A DNA stretch of 64,000 bases. Origin: Immersiella caudata. Lineage: Eukaryota > Ascomycota > Sordariomycetes > Sordariales > Lasiosphaeriaceae. How positions within the stretch are numbered: the first letter of the stretch is position 1; each line of letters starts with the position of its first letter. This document shows, piece by piece, positions 21,048-31,510 of this stretch. The notes beneath the pieces were generated by a model that saw only the letters and a list, made by a program, of their open reading frames with translations, had not been told where the DNA came from and made no database searches. The stretch is from assembly GCA_030512335.1 (NCBI GenBank), contig JAULSU010000006.1, positions 3,162,001-3,226,000 of the forward strand, in the 5' to 3' direction. The translations under genes and the position numbers were made by a program.

Positions 21048-22783
21048 TTAAATCCTAAACCTAAACCCATTCTCCACCGCCTCTCCAGGCAACGCATTAA
21101 TCGCCCCCGCAACATAAATCCCCTGATCTAGCTTCTTATTCAACCTCACCAAAATCCACCTCATCACCGTAGCTGTACAAACCGCAATAACAGCCGTAGT
21201 ACAATTAACCACCATCGCCGTCGTATACTGCGGCGCGCCATAATACAGATAACTCGCATAGATACTCGAGCAGTTGCTCACGGCGTTGATGAACGCCAAT
21301 GCAGCAGCGCGCTTCGCAGGAGGGCGCGGCATGGTGTTGGAGATCCAAGCGAGGGCGACGACGAAGGCGGAGTAGACCGAGGGGACCATGAGCATCATGG
21401 AGAAGTAGCGGGCGCCGATGTTCATGGTTGTCGCGGCGATGATGTAGGCGACGATAGCGACGGTCATGGGGATGACAATGTGGAAGTAACGCTCGCCTGT
21501 CTTGTCGGCGTGGGTGGCGTTAAGGTAGGTGACGGCCACGGCGAGGACGTACGGCGGCGCGGTAAGCAAGAGAGTGTCGACATCACCGTAATTGAGCGAT
21601 TTAACGACGGCGGGGAAGAAGTTGGTGACTGTGCCCGAGGCCACGATGGTAAAGAGGAGGAGCATGAGGACGTAGGTCTTGCCGTCAGTGAAGGCAAGTT
21701 TTGCGCCCTGCCAAAAGGTTTGCTCCTCGGAATTGATCCAGTCGTCTTGGCCGATGTCCTCTTCGAGACGCCAAATCGCGAGTTCACGCTCCTCGGGAGT
21801 GAGCCAAGAGGTGGTGCGTGGGAAGTTGGGGAGCACCCAGTAGCAGCCAAAGGCGATGAATATGGTGGCAACACCTTCAATGATGAAGAGCCATTGCCAG
21901 GCCGACTGTGACAAGTATCAGACTCATTATCCGTTTTGGAAAGTTTCCCGTTGTCTCGAAAGCCTCGCAAGAGTTTTGCTCCTGAGACGACGGAAAAAGA
22001 GCAAATCGGGAGGAAACCCGCTCCGGTCACCACTTACATAGCCGCGCGCGCCATCCATGCCGTACTTGACTCCGGCTGAGATGAGGCCCGAAAAAGCACC
22101 GGAGATGAGCGCCCCTGAATACATGACGGCGGTTCGGAAGCCAAGTTCCTTGCGTGTATACCAGCAGGAAAGATAGTACAGGCAGCCAGGGAAGTAAGCG
22201 GCTTCAACGAAACCGAGGAAGAAACGGACGGCGTAGAGGCCGGCTGCGTTGGTGCATGCTGCAGTCACAGCCGAGATGATGCCCCAGACGATCATCGTTG
22301 TTGGCAAGTACAGGGCGGGTTTTCCGAGCTTGTTGAGCAGCAAGTTCGAGGGGATTTGCATGAGGAGATAACCGACGAAGAGGATACTGATGGATGTTTG
22401 GAATTCGACGGGTGTGAGCTTGAGATCCCGTTCAATACCAGCCAGCTTTGCCGCGGCGATGTTGTTCCTACACTTGTCAGCTCTCCTCCTCAACCGCTGT
22501 GGTCTATCCCATACCTGTCAATGTAGTTCATGATGTACATGATGATAACAGCCGGGAGCAACCGCCAGTCGATCTTGCGCTTGAGCTTCTTCTCCATCTC
22601 CTCCCGTTGTTCAGGGGTCAGACTGGCGATGAAGGGTGGTGGTTGAGGGCCACGCCTTGGAACATCGCTAGCATCCTCGACTTTCACCGACCCTGGCTTC
22701 TCATCGGCGCTCCCTGAGTCGTCACCCCGGTTCTCTACAATATCACCCTTCTTCTCCACATCCGGGTCGGGTCCGGTAGCCAT
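21048..22783 (-). CDS. MFS transporter, Dal5/allantoate-permease (ACS) family
   Basis: Three minus-strand exons, 22783-22515, 22467-22038 and 21905-21048, give 518 aa. Intron 1 is 47 nt (GTATGG...GTGTAG); intron 2 is 132 nt and is listed separately as an introner-like element. The N-terminus is hydrophilic, followed by LKRKIDWRLLPAVIIMYIMN, typical of Dal5/Tna1 anion:cation symporters, and YIDRNNIAAAKLAG across intron 1. The QIPSNLLLNKLGKP loop and SAWQWLFIIEG after intron 2 are also family hallmarks. About twelve membrane segments. Such proteins import organic anions or vitamins (allantoate, nicotinate, pantothenate, biotin precursors) with protons; the specific substrate is not readable. 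Confidence 0.9.
21906..22037 (-). mobile_element. Introner-like intron, copy A
   Basis: A 132-nt intron in the Dal5-type MFS gene begins GTAAGTGGTGACC. Plus-strand TTTCCCGTTGTCTC (21944-21957) pairs imperfectly with GAGACGACGGAAA (21984-21996) to form a hairpin. It ends, on the coding strand, with GAGTCTGATACTTGTCACAG, where CTGAT is a branch-site match. It shares core and 3' end with copies B (50124-50271) and C (52015-52133) in unrelated genes and is over twice the length of other introns here. Confidence 0.75.
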
Positions 22784-24678
22784 CGTGTTCGGGAGGGGAT
22801 TCGCAGGTCTCGCGCTGTCGAAGAAAACAGGGACACAGGAAACCATTTCCTGGCGCGTGTAAAAGAACGACGGGAAAGAAGGACCAGGACGTCTCAGTTC
22901 ATACCTAGGAAACAGGGTTATAGTATACCATGCAATCAACTCACCCAGTCCATTTCGCCGAGGCCAATCCAGCAAGCCCAATCATTACCTAGCCCAACAT
23001 AGTTCCCCGGACCGAATATATGACGACCCTCTTAAAACGGCGCCCGCTGACTGGTCAATCCCGAACCCCTACTCATAGCACTTCCTACCTGCTTGGGTAT
23101 CGCACTCGTCTTTCCCCAGCGGATGCACCATCCATGCTACCCTAAGCACCAGGCCGACCTCAAAGGTCAGTTGCAACACCACAGAAACGCGGGGAAGCTC
23201 ATCCCAGCATCTCGGATCGCGCACTCGGCTGGATCAACAGCCCAGAGAGGGTAACCTTCTCCGCGAACCCGTACGTAAATCTGACAAGAGATCGTCAGTC
23301 CCCTCGTGACCCTTCCTACGAAGCAAGTATTTTCGACCAACGAAAAACTGCGGGGAAACACGACCTTCCTGAAACCCTCAGGTTTGTGTCTTCCTTTCCT
23401 TGCAGAGATGAAATGGAAGACGCCGTCCATTGGCGCGGCTGAATCAACCCTCGTGGCACATTACCGCGTTTTTGCCATAACGCACTCAATACCCCCCCTC
23501 CCCCCCCCCCCCCCCCCCCAGTCCATCGCGACATTGACTTTGCCTCCCCACCCCTCCTCACAATCAAGAATCTCACTTCCGCCCCAATGCGGGCTACGCG
23601 GGCGAGCGGGTGTGTGGGGAATGAGTCTGTCGACGTTGCTGCTGTTGGTGTTTCTTATCGCGGCAGTTCGCGAAATAAATCTCCATTTCTCTTCTCAAAG
23701 GCGTTTTCAGAGTTTGAATGGCATCGTCAACCTGGCTCGACGTTGAAATGTGATCAAGAAAAAGAACGGTAGCCGGAGATTTTCCGCTTGGCGATCGATC
23801 GCCAACCACGCTTGTGGCTGACTTGGCGAAGCTTGTCAGGCGCCTTCCCCGTGGTGGCTTCATGCCTCCGTTGCGTTTCGCTGCCTTCGGCCTTCGCATC
23901 GCGACTGGGCTTGCTGGGCGGCGGCGGTTGGTTGCGTGAAGCGACTTGGCATCGCAACCTTTCCCGCCGCTGCTCGGGTAAGTGTTCGCTGGAGAAGCGG
24001 GTGAATTGCGGCGTGTGTGGTTGAGAAGAGGGAAGGTGGAAGGGAGGTGGGTGCCTTCCCCGCAGATGTGCTGGCATCGGGAGAACGCTGAAAGCCAGAC
24101 TTTCACCTTCACCCATCCGTCGCTCACAGGTCTCACCGACCAGAAAAAGTTCCGATGCGAGTTATACCGACGAGGTATCACAGGCCCAGATTAATCTAGC
24201 CCAAATATCCGCCCTCCCAGAAACCTCAACCGCCAAACTCCAAAACCGATAGATCATCTCACCGCGTCGCACAAACTTTTTCTGAGCGCTGACATGCTCA
24301 TTCCTCCCGCGGCAGTCAAACTGGCTGTCGGGTCTTGGGCCTGACATTCGAGATCCCAGCTTCCCATTTCATCTTCGTGTGCAACTGAGCTCGTGAAACG
24401 TGACCTACCTACCTCTGCCAAACTCATCTCCCTAAACCCCCCTTGACGGCTACTCCCAAAAAGAACGGCTATAGTATTACAAATGCTCTAACGTTATACT
24501 CTTTTCTCATGCTAGTGATACATGATCATGCGTGTTAATCGTATCATGAACCAAATATCGCGTCATCGGAATCTAGCGTGCCGTGCTTACCGGCACTGTT
24601 CCCGCCATTTCCCATGAGCGCCAGTCCGGTATTTAGGATATCCCAACCTACGCCATGCCATTTCTCTTGGAAATTCCA
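22784..24678. other. Intergenic, 1.9 kb, no gene seen
   Basis: Upstream region of the MFS gene and 3' flank of the PX-protein gene. Open frames are short, arginine/proline-rich and motif-free. It includes the 20-nt poly-C tract listed separately. Confidence 0.5.
23500..23519. repeat. Poly-C tract, 20 nt
   Basis: A run of 20 C follows an interrupted C-rich stretch from 23492. It is one of three long C/G homopolymers in this window and is intergenic. Confidence 0.9.
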
Positions 24679-27600
24679 TCAGTGCGTAACTCCCCTGACA
24701 GCTTGCAACATTACCCCAAACACCAAACCTCTCGCCACCTCTTCCACCTGCAAACAATCGAACAGCCTGCCCAGAGCATCTGCCGTAGCCGCCTGTCCCA
24801 TCACTCCCATCAGTGCCGCCGGAACACCGCTCTCAATCAGTAACTTCCTCGCCTTGACTCTCAACTTCTCCTTCTCCTCCGCTGTCGACTCTGCTGGCCA
24901 CGCCGCGAGCTCCTCTTCCGTGGGGAGCGTGTTCTCCCTCAGTTTGCGCAGATGCGCAGCAAGGCCTGCGTCAGAAGTGTTCGCATCAAGGACTGAGGAC
25001 TGGAGCATAGATTGGATGGAGAGCAATGAGGGATTGCCAGGACGGAGGAGGAAGGACTTGGCGGCTGCGAGGAGGGTGCGGCGGATGTTCCATGCTGAGG
25101 ATAGGGTGTAGAGCTCGTTTATGATGGCAAAGAGCAGCTCAACGGCGACACGAGTCTCTTGCTCAGAGAGCTTGGTGTGTTGCTTGCCTTGGCGCGGTGG
25201 TTGCTGTTGAGGCGGAGTCGCGGAGCGGCGAACACCGAGCGCGGGCATGGTGAGCGACCGGGAGTGGGAGGGAAATTCCTGGGGCCGACCGAGAGGGCTG
25301 ATGGGGGATTGCCGTTCGTAGTCTTCGGCCATAGAGTCGGGCGGCGGGGGGAGGCGGAGGCCTTCGATGCTCAGGGCTGAGGGAGATCGAAGGGGCGGGG
25401 CGAGGCTCGATGCGCGGCTGTTATCACGGCTGTTTCGAGCGGAGGCGCGCGACCGCTGGACGCTTGGGGGTTCAAACTCAAACTGTGAGTTGTCACTGGG
25501 ACGGCGTTCCATTCCGGGTATCTTGCCTGGTTGTGTGGACACGACGGAAGAGCGCTGACTATCAAGGCTGTCTCGGGTCCTGCGACCACCACTAAGTGAG
25601 ACGCTGCTATCCACCCGCGGCAGACTGGATGGTCGGCTGGAAATGGAAAGTCTGCTCGCCGCAGTGACGTCTTGCAGAGGTGCCGCTGGCGTTGGCGTGG
25701 GAGCAGCTGCGGGAGCCGCCGGTTTTCGCTGTCCGATGCCGATATTTCCCAACACGCCCGTAACGCCACCAACGACAGCTTTGGAGCCTTCAAGAGGGGC
25801 GCTGGTCAGAACGTCAAAGACATTCTTGCCAATTTTCTCAAAAGCCTGGAGGTTCAGTTTGGGACCGCCAGGGTTCCCAACCTGGTCTCGCTCCAGGAAC
25901 CGCTTCAGGCCCTCGCTGTCAGCAAGGGACTGGTACCAGCAGGCTTCTCGGAGATAGCGTTCCAGTGCATCGCGCAAGGAAGTCCTCGTTTGGTTCTTCC
26001 AAGCTGGGAGTTGGCTGTGTTTCTCGGAGAAGGCAGTGGCACCAGAGATCGTTGCGATTCGCCTCAGCACCTCGTGCAGCCGCTCAAAATCGCTGTACTT
26101 CCTGACAATCATCCACCCTGGGTAGTGCGTTGTTGCTGGCTCTATCTGGACGAGGTAGTCCCATGTCGGCTTGGCTTTGATTCTGCCACCAGGCTCGTCC
26201 AGCACAGTAATGGTTGCCTGGTAGAGAGTCATGGGTGGAGGCTTCCGGACCTCTTCTTCAGCCTCTGCGCCTTCTGGCACAGGCGGGACAATCTGATCGA
26301 AGCTCGTAAACTGAGAACTCCGGTTTGGTGGTGGTGGCGGCGGCGGCGGTGACTGCTCTTGGACAAAAGACTCTTGCATAGAGAGTGGCGTCAACGGAGT
26401 GTGAATAATGTCTTTGCTGCTTGAGGATCCGTCGCTCTGCGGTTCAGAAGCTTCCTTTTGGACATCAAGCTCGTCCGCATTCCGCTTGAAAGCACCAGCT
26501 AGCCTCTCAGAGGCTTCTCTTGTACTTTCTTCTTCAACAGGTTCAGGGCTAGTCGTAGGGGACCCCGGAGCCTCAAAAGAGGCCTTTGATCTCCGAGCGT
26601 CCTCGTCCGCGATCATTTGGTTCAACCGCTTGATCTCCTCCATAGCTTCCAGCTCCTCCTCGGCCTTGCTGAGCTTCTTCTTGTGCGCCATGGACTCCTT
26701 TCGTCGGGCTCTTTCCTGCTCAAAGGAGTTCTTGTTTCCTCTTGTCAGGCCGATGTTGCCGACATTACCGTCTAAATCGGCAAAAGCAGCGTCCGTGCCG
26801 GGTCCGGTCTGCATCCCAACATCGATAGCGTGGCTGAAGTCGGGCTCTCCCGCCTCGAGCAGGTACACAATCCACGAGTTGATCCACTCCGCTCTGGAGC
26901 ACTTCTGCAACGTCGTCTCCAAGATGCTGGTTGCCAATATCTCTCGCAAAAACACCCTTGCCGGGTCGCACTCATATGTTTGGCGCTCCAAGAAGCCCAG
27001 GAGATCCTCGGCAACCATCCTGAACTTGTTGGCCTGTTGCCTCTTATTCAGCAAGTTGGCCAAATTAGATTCAGGGTGCGCGGCAAGATAGTTGTAGACC
27101 GCATCTGCGGCCAGCAGGTTCGAATCAGATGGTATCCCCTCAAACACGCTCGACAGCTCCGAAAAGAAGACAATCATGATCGAAGATGAGTTTGTCAAGA
27201 AGTCGAGAAACGAGTCGGCTGGTCGCTTCCTGCTCAGATGATTGGCGATGCTGTTGATGTAACCGACCAGTGTCTTGCGGCAAGCAACTGGGAAGAACTT
27301 GTCGGACGGCACGATCGGCGAATACCACCACTTCACGTAGTCGCGGACCACCGCCTCTACGATGCCGTTCAAGGCGTCGCGCGTCTCCGGCCGAAAGTCG
27401 TCCAAGCCAGTATTGCGGGCCAAAACATTTTCTTGGCCATCTTCACCCCCTGCTTCTCTTTCCAAATCCAGGCTCTTCTTCAGTTCCAGCAGCCTCGTGA
27501 GGACGTCCAAGCCCCCTTCCCCCTTAACAGCGCGAGCCACGTCCGCATTCCTCTGCTCCCATTGTATGAATACCACGATACCGCCAAAGGCACCTATTAA

Positions 27601-27840
27601 AAGAAGGCCGATCTGCCCAAGGATGAAGTAGGTGACGGCGGCCAGGCCCACAGCAACTCCACCAAGGGTTCCGGGAGTAGCGGTTGCGAGGAACTGGAAG
27701 ATTTTCGTCGTGAGATCTTCCTCCCCCGCAGTTGCTACTGCGTCCGGGGTGTCCGGAAGCTTCGGGGGCTTGTCCTGGCCCTGGGGCGCCTGAGCAATCG
27801 GCTCGGCGGCCTCGAGTTGTGTTTTGGTTTTTTCTTCCAT
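24679..27840 (-). CDS. PXA-PX-nexin C membrane protein (Pxa1/Mdm1/SNX13-like)
   Basis: A single 1053-aa exon. Order of parts: an acidic N-terminus; a hydrophobic double segment at about 58-93 (GVAVGLAAVTYFILGQIGLL) that would anchor it in a membrane; a PXA domain at about 150-335 (RDYVKWWYSPIVPSDKFFP); a charged coiled coil at 370-415; a proline run near 498-506; and a PX domain at about 538-652 with the phosphoinositide-binding RKYSDFERLHEVL strand. A Ser/Pro linker and a nexin-C domain (from about 905) complete it. There is no RGS domain, unlike animal SNX13/14. By family knowledge it sits at ER-vacuole/endosome or lipid-droplet contacts and binds phosphoinositides. It is divergent from SUB1 across 694 bp. 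Confidence 0.88.
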   Translation of the reverse strand: MEEKTKTQLEAAEPIAQAPQGQDKPPKLPDTPDAVATAGEEDLTTKIFQFLATATPGTLGGVAVGLAAVTYFILGQIGLLLIGAFGGIVVFIQWEQRNADVARAVKGEGGLDVLTRLLELKKSLDLEREAGGEDGQENVLARNTGLDDFRPETRDALNGIVEAVVRDYVKWWYSPIVPSDKFFPVACRKTLVGYINSIANHLSRKRPADSFLDFLTNSSSIMIVFFSELSSVFEGIPSDSNLLAADAVYNYLAAHPESNLANLLNKRQQANKFRMVAEDLLGFLERQTYECDPARVFLREILATSILETTLQKCSRAEWINSWIVYLLEAGEPDFSHAIDVGMQTGPGTDAAFADLDGNVGNIGLTRGNKNSFEQERARRKESMAHKKKLSKAEEELEAMEEIKRLNQMIADEDARRSKASFEAPGSPTTSPEPVEEESTREASERLAGAFKRNADELDVQKEASEPQSDGSSSSKDIIHTPLTPLSMQESFVQEQSPPPPPPPPNRSSQFTSFDQIVPPVPEGAEAEEEVRKPPPMTLYQATITVLDEPGGRIKAKPTWDYLVQIEPATTHYPGWMIVRKYSDFERLHEVLRRIATISGATAFSEKHSQLPAWKNQTRTSLRDALERYLREACWYQSLADSEGLKRFLERDQVGNPGGPKLNLQAFEKIGKNVFDVLTSAPLEGSKAVVGGVTGVLGNIGIGQRKPAAPAAAPTPTPAAPLQDVTAASRLSISSRPSSLPRVDSSVSLSGGRRTRDSLDSQRSSVVSTQPGKIPGMERRPSDNSQFEFEPPSVQRSRASARNSRDNSRASSLAPPLRSPSALSIEGLRLPPPPDSMAEDYERQSPISPLGRPQEFPSHSRSLTMPALGVRRSATPPQQQPPRQGKQHTKLSEQETRVAVELLFAIINELYTLSSAWNIRRTLLAAAKSFLLRPGNPSLLSIQSMLQSSVLDANTSDAGLAAHLRKLRENTLPTEEELAAWPAESTAEEKEKLRVKARKLLIESGVPAALMGVMGQAATADALGRLFDCLQVEEVARGLVFGVMLQAVRGVTH

Positions 27841-28534
27841 CGTGTTGGTTGCGGCGCACCAGCTACGCGCATCTTCCAGCCTCCGCTTGTGTCATGCGAT
27901 CTCGCCCCCGGGGGGAACCACGGGCTCGGACCAGCCTGTCGCAAATCGGGGTAAGTAAATCGTGGGCAGTGAATCGGCGACCGTGGCCTCGGGGCTGACG
28001 CTGACTTGGATCAAATCGGCTCCGAGGGCGGCGGAATTCGTGGCACAGCACTTGTCGTTTTGGGCTTGGACAGCTTGCAGGAATTGGCGAGGCTGGGGAT
28101 GAAAAAATATGAGGAGAAATTGTTGCACGCGCAACTTGTCGCAATCGCAAGCACACTACACAACCGGCACTTGGATCTTGTTTCGAACAAACCCCCCGGA
28201 TTTTCAGAGGAGACTATTTTTCAGGGGGAAAGCCAAGCTCCGTCGAATTGACGAATTCCCGGACCCCTGGACGGTCGGCCGTCTTGGCGGGTTGGTTGGA
28301 CTGGTGGGGCGTGCAGTCGGCCAAACGCGCAACGTCTCCAATGTGCATCCCAAGTGCACCAGCACCCAGTCCAAGGTGGGGCCGCCTTCCCACATCGAAC
28401 TTAGTACAGCCACGTGATTTGGCGCTTTCCTCCTCAACGTCTATCGCGCATTACCCAAAAAGCGCGTCATCCAAGCTTCGCAACGCGACCAGACCAATCC
28501 GCTCCTTGACAGCTCGCCCACCCTACGGCCCATC
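27841..28534. other. Divergent intergenic region, PX protein / SUB1
   Basis: A 694-bp region between two start codons that probably contains both promoters. No TATA box is obvious. Confidence 0.5.
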
Positions 28535-29170
28535 ATGGGAAAACGCGCCGCCGAGAGCGATGGCGAGGACATCGCCTCCCCTAACCTCAAGAAGGCGAAA
28601 GCCAGCTCTTCAAAGACCACCAAGACGCCTAAAGCTAAGGCCAACAGTGCCCCGCCGTCTACGAATAGTGGCACCGATGCTGATGGCAACCCCATGTGGG
28701 AGGTAAGTTCACTCTGCAGATTTACCTTTCGCTCCAATTGACGTCGAGCCAGATTGGTGGCACCCGCCGCGTGACAATTTCCAAGTTCAAGGGCACTACT
28801 CTGGTTAACATCCGGGAGTACTACACCGACAAGACGACTGGCGAGGCGAAGCCGGGCAAGAAGGTGAGCAGCCATTTCCTAATGCTCGGTCCTCAATTGA
28901 CACTCGCAGGGTATTTCTCTTTCGGTCGAGCAGTTCGAAGGACTTATCGACGCGATGCCGGCCCTTGTCCAAGCCCTGGTGGAAGACGGTCATGAGCTGT
29001 CCCTCCCTGACACGGGTAACGGCGGAGCCCCGGTCGCCGAGGCGCCGGAGAAGGCAGAGAAGACCAAAAAGACCAAGAAACCCAAGAGAGCAGAGAAATC
29101 GCAGAAGCCGAAAAAGTCGAACATTGAGGAGACGAGCGACGAGGAGGAGGAGGGTAGCGACGAGGAGTAG
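28535..29170 (+). CDS. SUB1: RNA polymerase II transcriptional coactivator Sub1/PC4
   Basis: Three exons, 28535-28702, 28753-28863 and 28910-29170, with introns of 50 and 46 nt, give 179 aa. The N-terminus is Ser/Lys-rich (KKAKASSSKTTKTPKAK). The PC4 DNA-binding core spans all three exons: RRVTISKFKGTTLVNIREYY, then GISLSVEQFEGLIDAMPAL. The C-terminus is a long basic-then-acidic tail ending EEEEGSDEE. PC4/Sub1 binds single-stranded or melted promoter DNA and helps initiation, elongation and genome stability. The core is intact. The stop is TAG; the same frame stays open for 32 further codons to TAA 29267-29269 (see findings). Confidence 0.93.
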
Positions 29171-30319
29171 GGAGCCATCGCCACGAAGGCTTCTCCTGTT
29201 ATCAAGAACCTCATGCGCGCTTTCGACAGCAAGGATCTAGATCGGCATCTTCTGAGCTCCCTCCGCTAATCCGACCCGCTTCACGTCTCTTTTCATGTAT
29301 CTCCGGCATGGCCATGACGGATTTGGTAAATATTTCCTGGGTCTTGGGTGGACGGTAATTTGTTCGGGTACAATGGGCGGCATGTTTAGGCTGGCGCAAC
29401 GGCGCAGAGGGTTGAATTTACTCTCGTCATAACTGGGCTTTGATCAGGCAGGATGACTTGTACGTAATAATCTCTTCAACTGATGTCTTATGATACCCAC
29501 AGGCTTCCCTGGCGCGATTTTGTGTGTAAAAGTTCACAGTCGACGTGTTTGAGACCCGTTCGCATCCGTACCCCGACGTTCACCAACTATCACGAATCAT
29601 GGCATCACCGCAGGTCCACCAAGCAACAAAAATAAGGCTTCCGGCCTCAAAACAGCAAAATAGGTCGTACCAAAAATCGAACCGGAGTTCCCGGAATGAT
29701 CAAGCCATGAAGACCAAATCAGAATCCGATGTGATGACCGCTACACTATACAACCGCTGATAGTGTCGCTATGTGAGAACTTTTTATGGGTCTGGGTGGG
29801 ACAATGCCGACGACCTTGCGGTCGAATACTCAACTACGCAAGCTTCCATCGCCTCGTAAGCCACTTACTCACCAGCAGCCAGTCGCTGTAAGGAAACAGG
29901 ATATCCAAAAACACCCTCAAGGCATGAGGAAGCGCGGGCGCAAACAAGCGTGCACAAATTGAAGTGCGTGCCCCTTCCCAGAAATGGAAGGTACGACGAC
30001 CCTCGTGGAGCCTGCGTTGCACTATGGATACGCTCAACACATCGTATAGGTGCGCAAGAGCGGTCTGGATGGTTCATTCCGGGACTGCGTAAGATGCAGC
30101 GCGGAATACGGAAGATGTTGCGTCAGAAACGCGGGATGAAGCCGCCAGTGTGTTGTTTGACCATCACGAGGGGTGGCAGGATCGAGCCGGGGAATCCTCC
30201 TGCTACGTTACCTGAATTTGTCAGGCACATCTACCTACTTAAGTTCTAGGGCTTTCATCCTGTGAAAGCGCTGCCACAGTGTTGTAACCACCCGACAACA
30301 GCTTCACCACGCAACAAAG
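29171..30319. other. Intergenic, 1.1 kb, no gene seen
   Basis: SUB1 3' flank and upstream of the GNAT remnant. No recognisable gene, repeat or RNA. Confidence 0.5.
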
Positions 30320-31009
30320 ATGGCAGAGCAAAGCAATCTGGCAAACGCCTGGAAAAGCGAGCGTCTTGTATATCGTGCCGTAGTTTGTCACCTTGGGTAA
30401 CAGCCCTGGAACCTTGACTTACAGCCTACCGGAAGACGACGATGAGGACAAGCTCTCGCTCCTCGACATCAATGATGGCGAGCCGACCGGAATGGCCATG
30501 ATGAACGTCAAGCCTCTCGCCACGGGAAACAAGACCTGCTCGGACACGTTACTCGCCTGGACCAAAGGGGCGCTCATGGCCGTGTTTGCTTGCCCCCCGC
30601 CAGAAGTGAATAAAGACCAGGATGCAAAGACGGGCGAAGACAATAAAAAGAGGCCAGGCCGAAGCCCATTGGCTTCTTGGTACTGTGGTATCGTCGAGGA
30701 GTCGAGTCAGCCTTTCACAGAACGGCGGAGATGGGATTGGTGTTTGGATCAGGGTATCGCGGAAATGGCTACGGCACCGAGGCAATCAACTGGCTGTTGG
30801 ACTGGGGGTTTATGCGGGCGGGACTACACCTTATTGGATTGCAAGCCTTTGGATACAATCCTGACGTGATACGGCTGTATAAGAGGCTCGGGTTTGTTGA
30901 AGAGGGTAGGGAAAGGGAGGCGATTCCCTTTGAAAGGAAATGGTGGGATACCGTCCACATGGGAATGCTGGAACACGAGTGGGAGAAGCTGAGGGGTTTG
31001 GATAAGTGA
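30320..31009 (+). pseudogene. GNAT-family N-acetyltransferase, frame-broken
   Basis: The start at 30320 reads MAEQSNLANAWKSERLVYRAV, a typical RimJ/RimL-like GNAT beginning. A second block (from about 30420) reads LPEDDDEDKLSLLDIND and ALMAVFACPPPE. A third (from about 30672) reads PIGFLVLWYRRG and RGNGYGTEAINWLLDWGF, the acetyl-CoA-binding R-G-N-G-Y-G loop, then LYKRLGFVEEG. The blocks lie in frames 2, 0 and 2. The first change might be an intron ending CTTACAG near 30424, but no donor gives the right phase. The second change, near 30663, has no splice signals and needs one extra base. Either a recent pseudogene or a sequence error. Confidence 0.7.
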
Positions 31010-31510
31010 CGGGAAGGTACCTAGCCACAAGGCTGAACGTGTTCGGGTCAGACTTGTGCCATCGGGAAGCTTGGCCGTTGGAAGGTTCGGCAGCTCGCCG
31101 CTGTCAGCGCCCGCTGCGGGGTGAATCGTGATAACGGTGGCGTCAGTTGATCGGCCTTCCTCCCCGACGATCGGTATGGTGGGGTAGCTAGAAGTGGGGC
31201 ACGGCTGCCGAACAACCCCCCCCCTGAGCCGCTGGCTCCGGGCTCTCATAACGACAGTTGCATTCATTTACGCCTTGTTGATGAGGCAATTCACTCAGTT
31301 GCTTTTGCATATACCCTTCTCGTTGCTTGCATTCTTTGTGGCGGTTTGGTCCTCCTTCCTGAACCCGCAAACTTCCAATCCACGCCTCATGCAGCCTCTG
31401 TCCCTCTTTCCCGCAACATAAGAGCCTAGATACGACAGGCACCCCTTCCTCGTCACACCAACACACCCACACAAGGCTGTTGAAGTCGCTCAGTACTCTA
31501 ACCCTCAAAA
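31010..31510. other. Upstream region of 5-oxoprolinase gene
   Basis: Pyrimidine-rich leader, including a run of nine C near 31217. No gene or clear TATA element. Confidence 0.5.

Noticed and set aside
23490..23520. Poly-C tract as a CRISPR or telomere-like element
   Set aside because: Simple homopolymer, with no spacer-repeat pattern and no TTAGGG units nearby.
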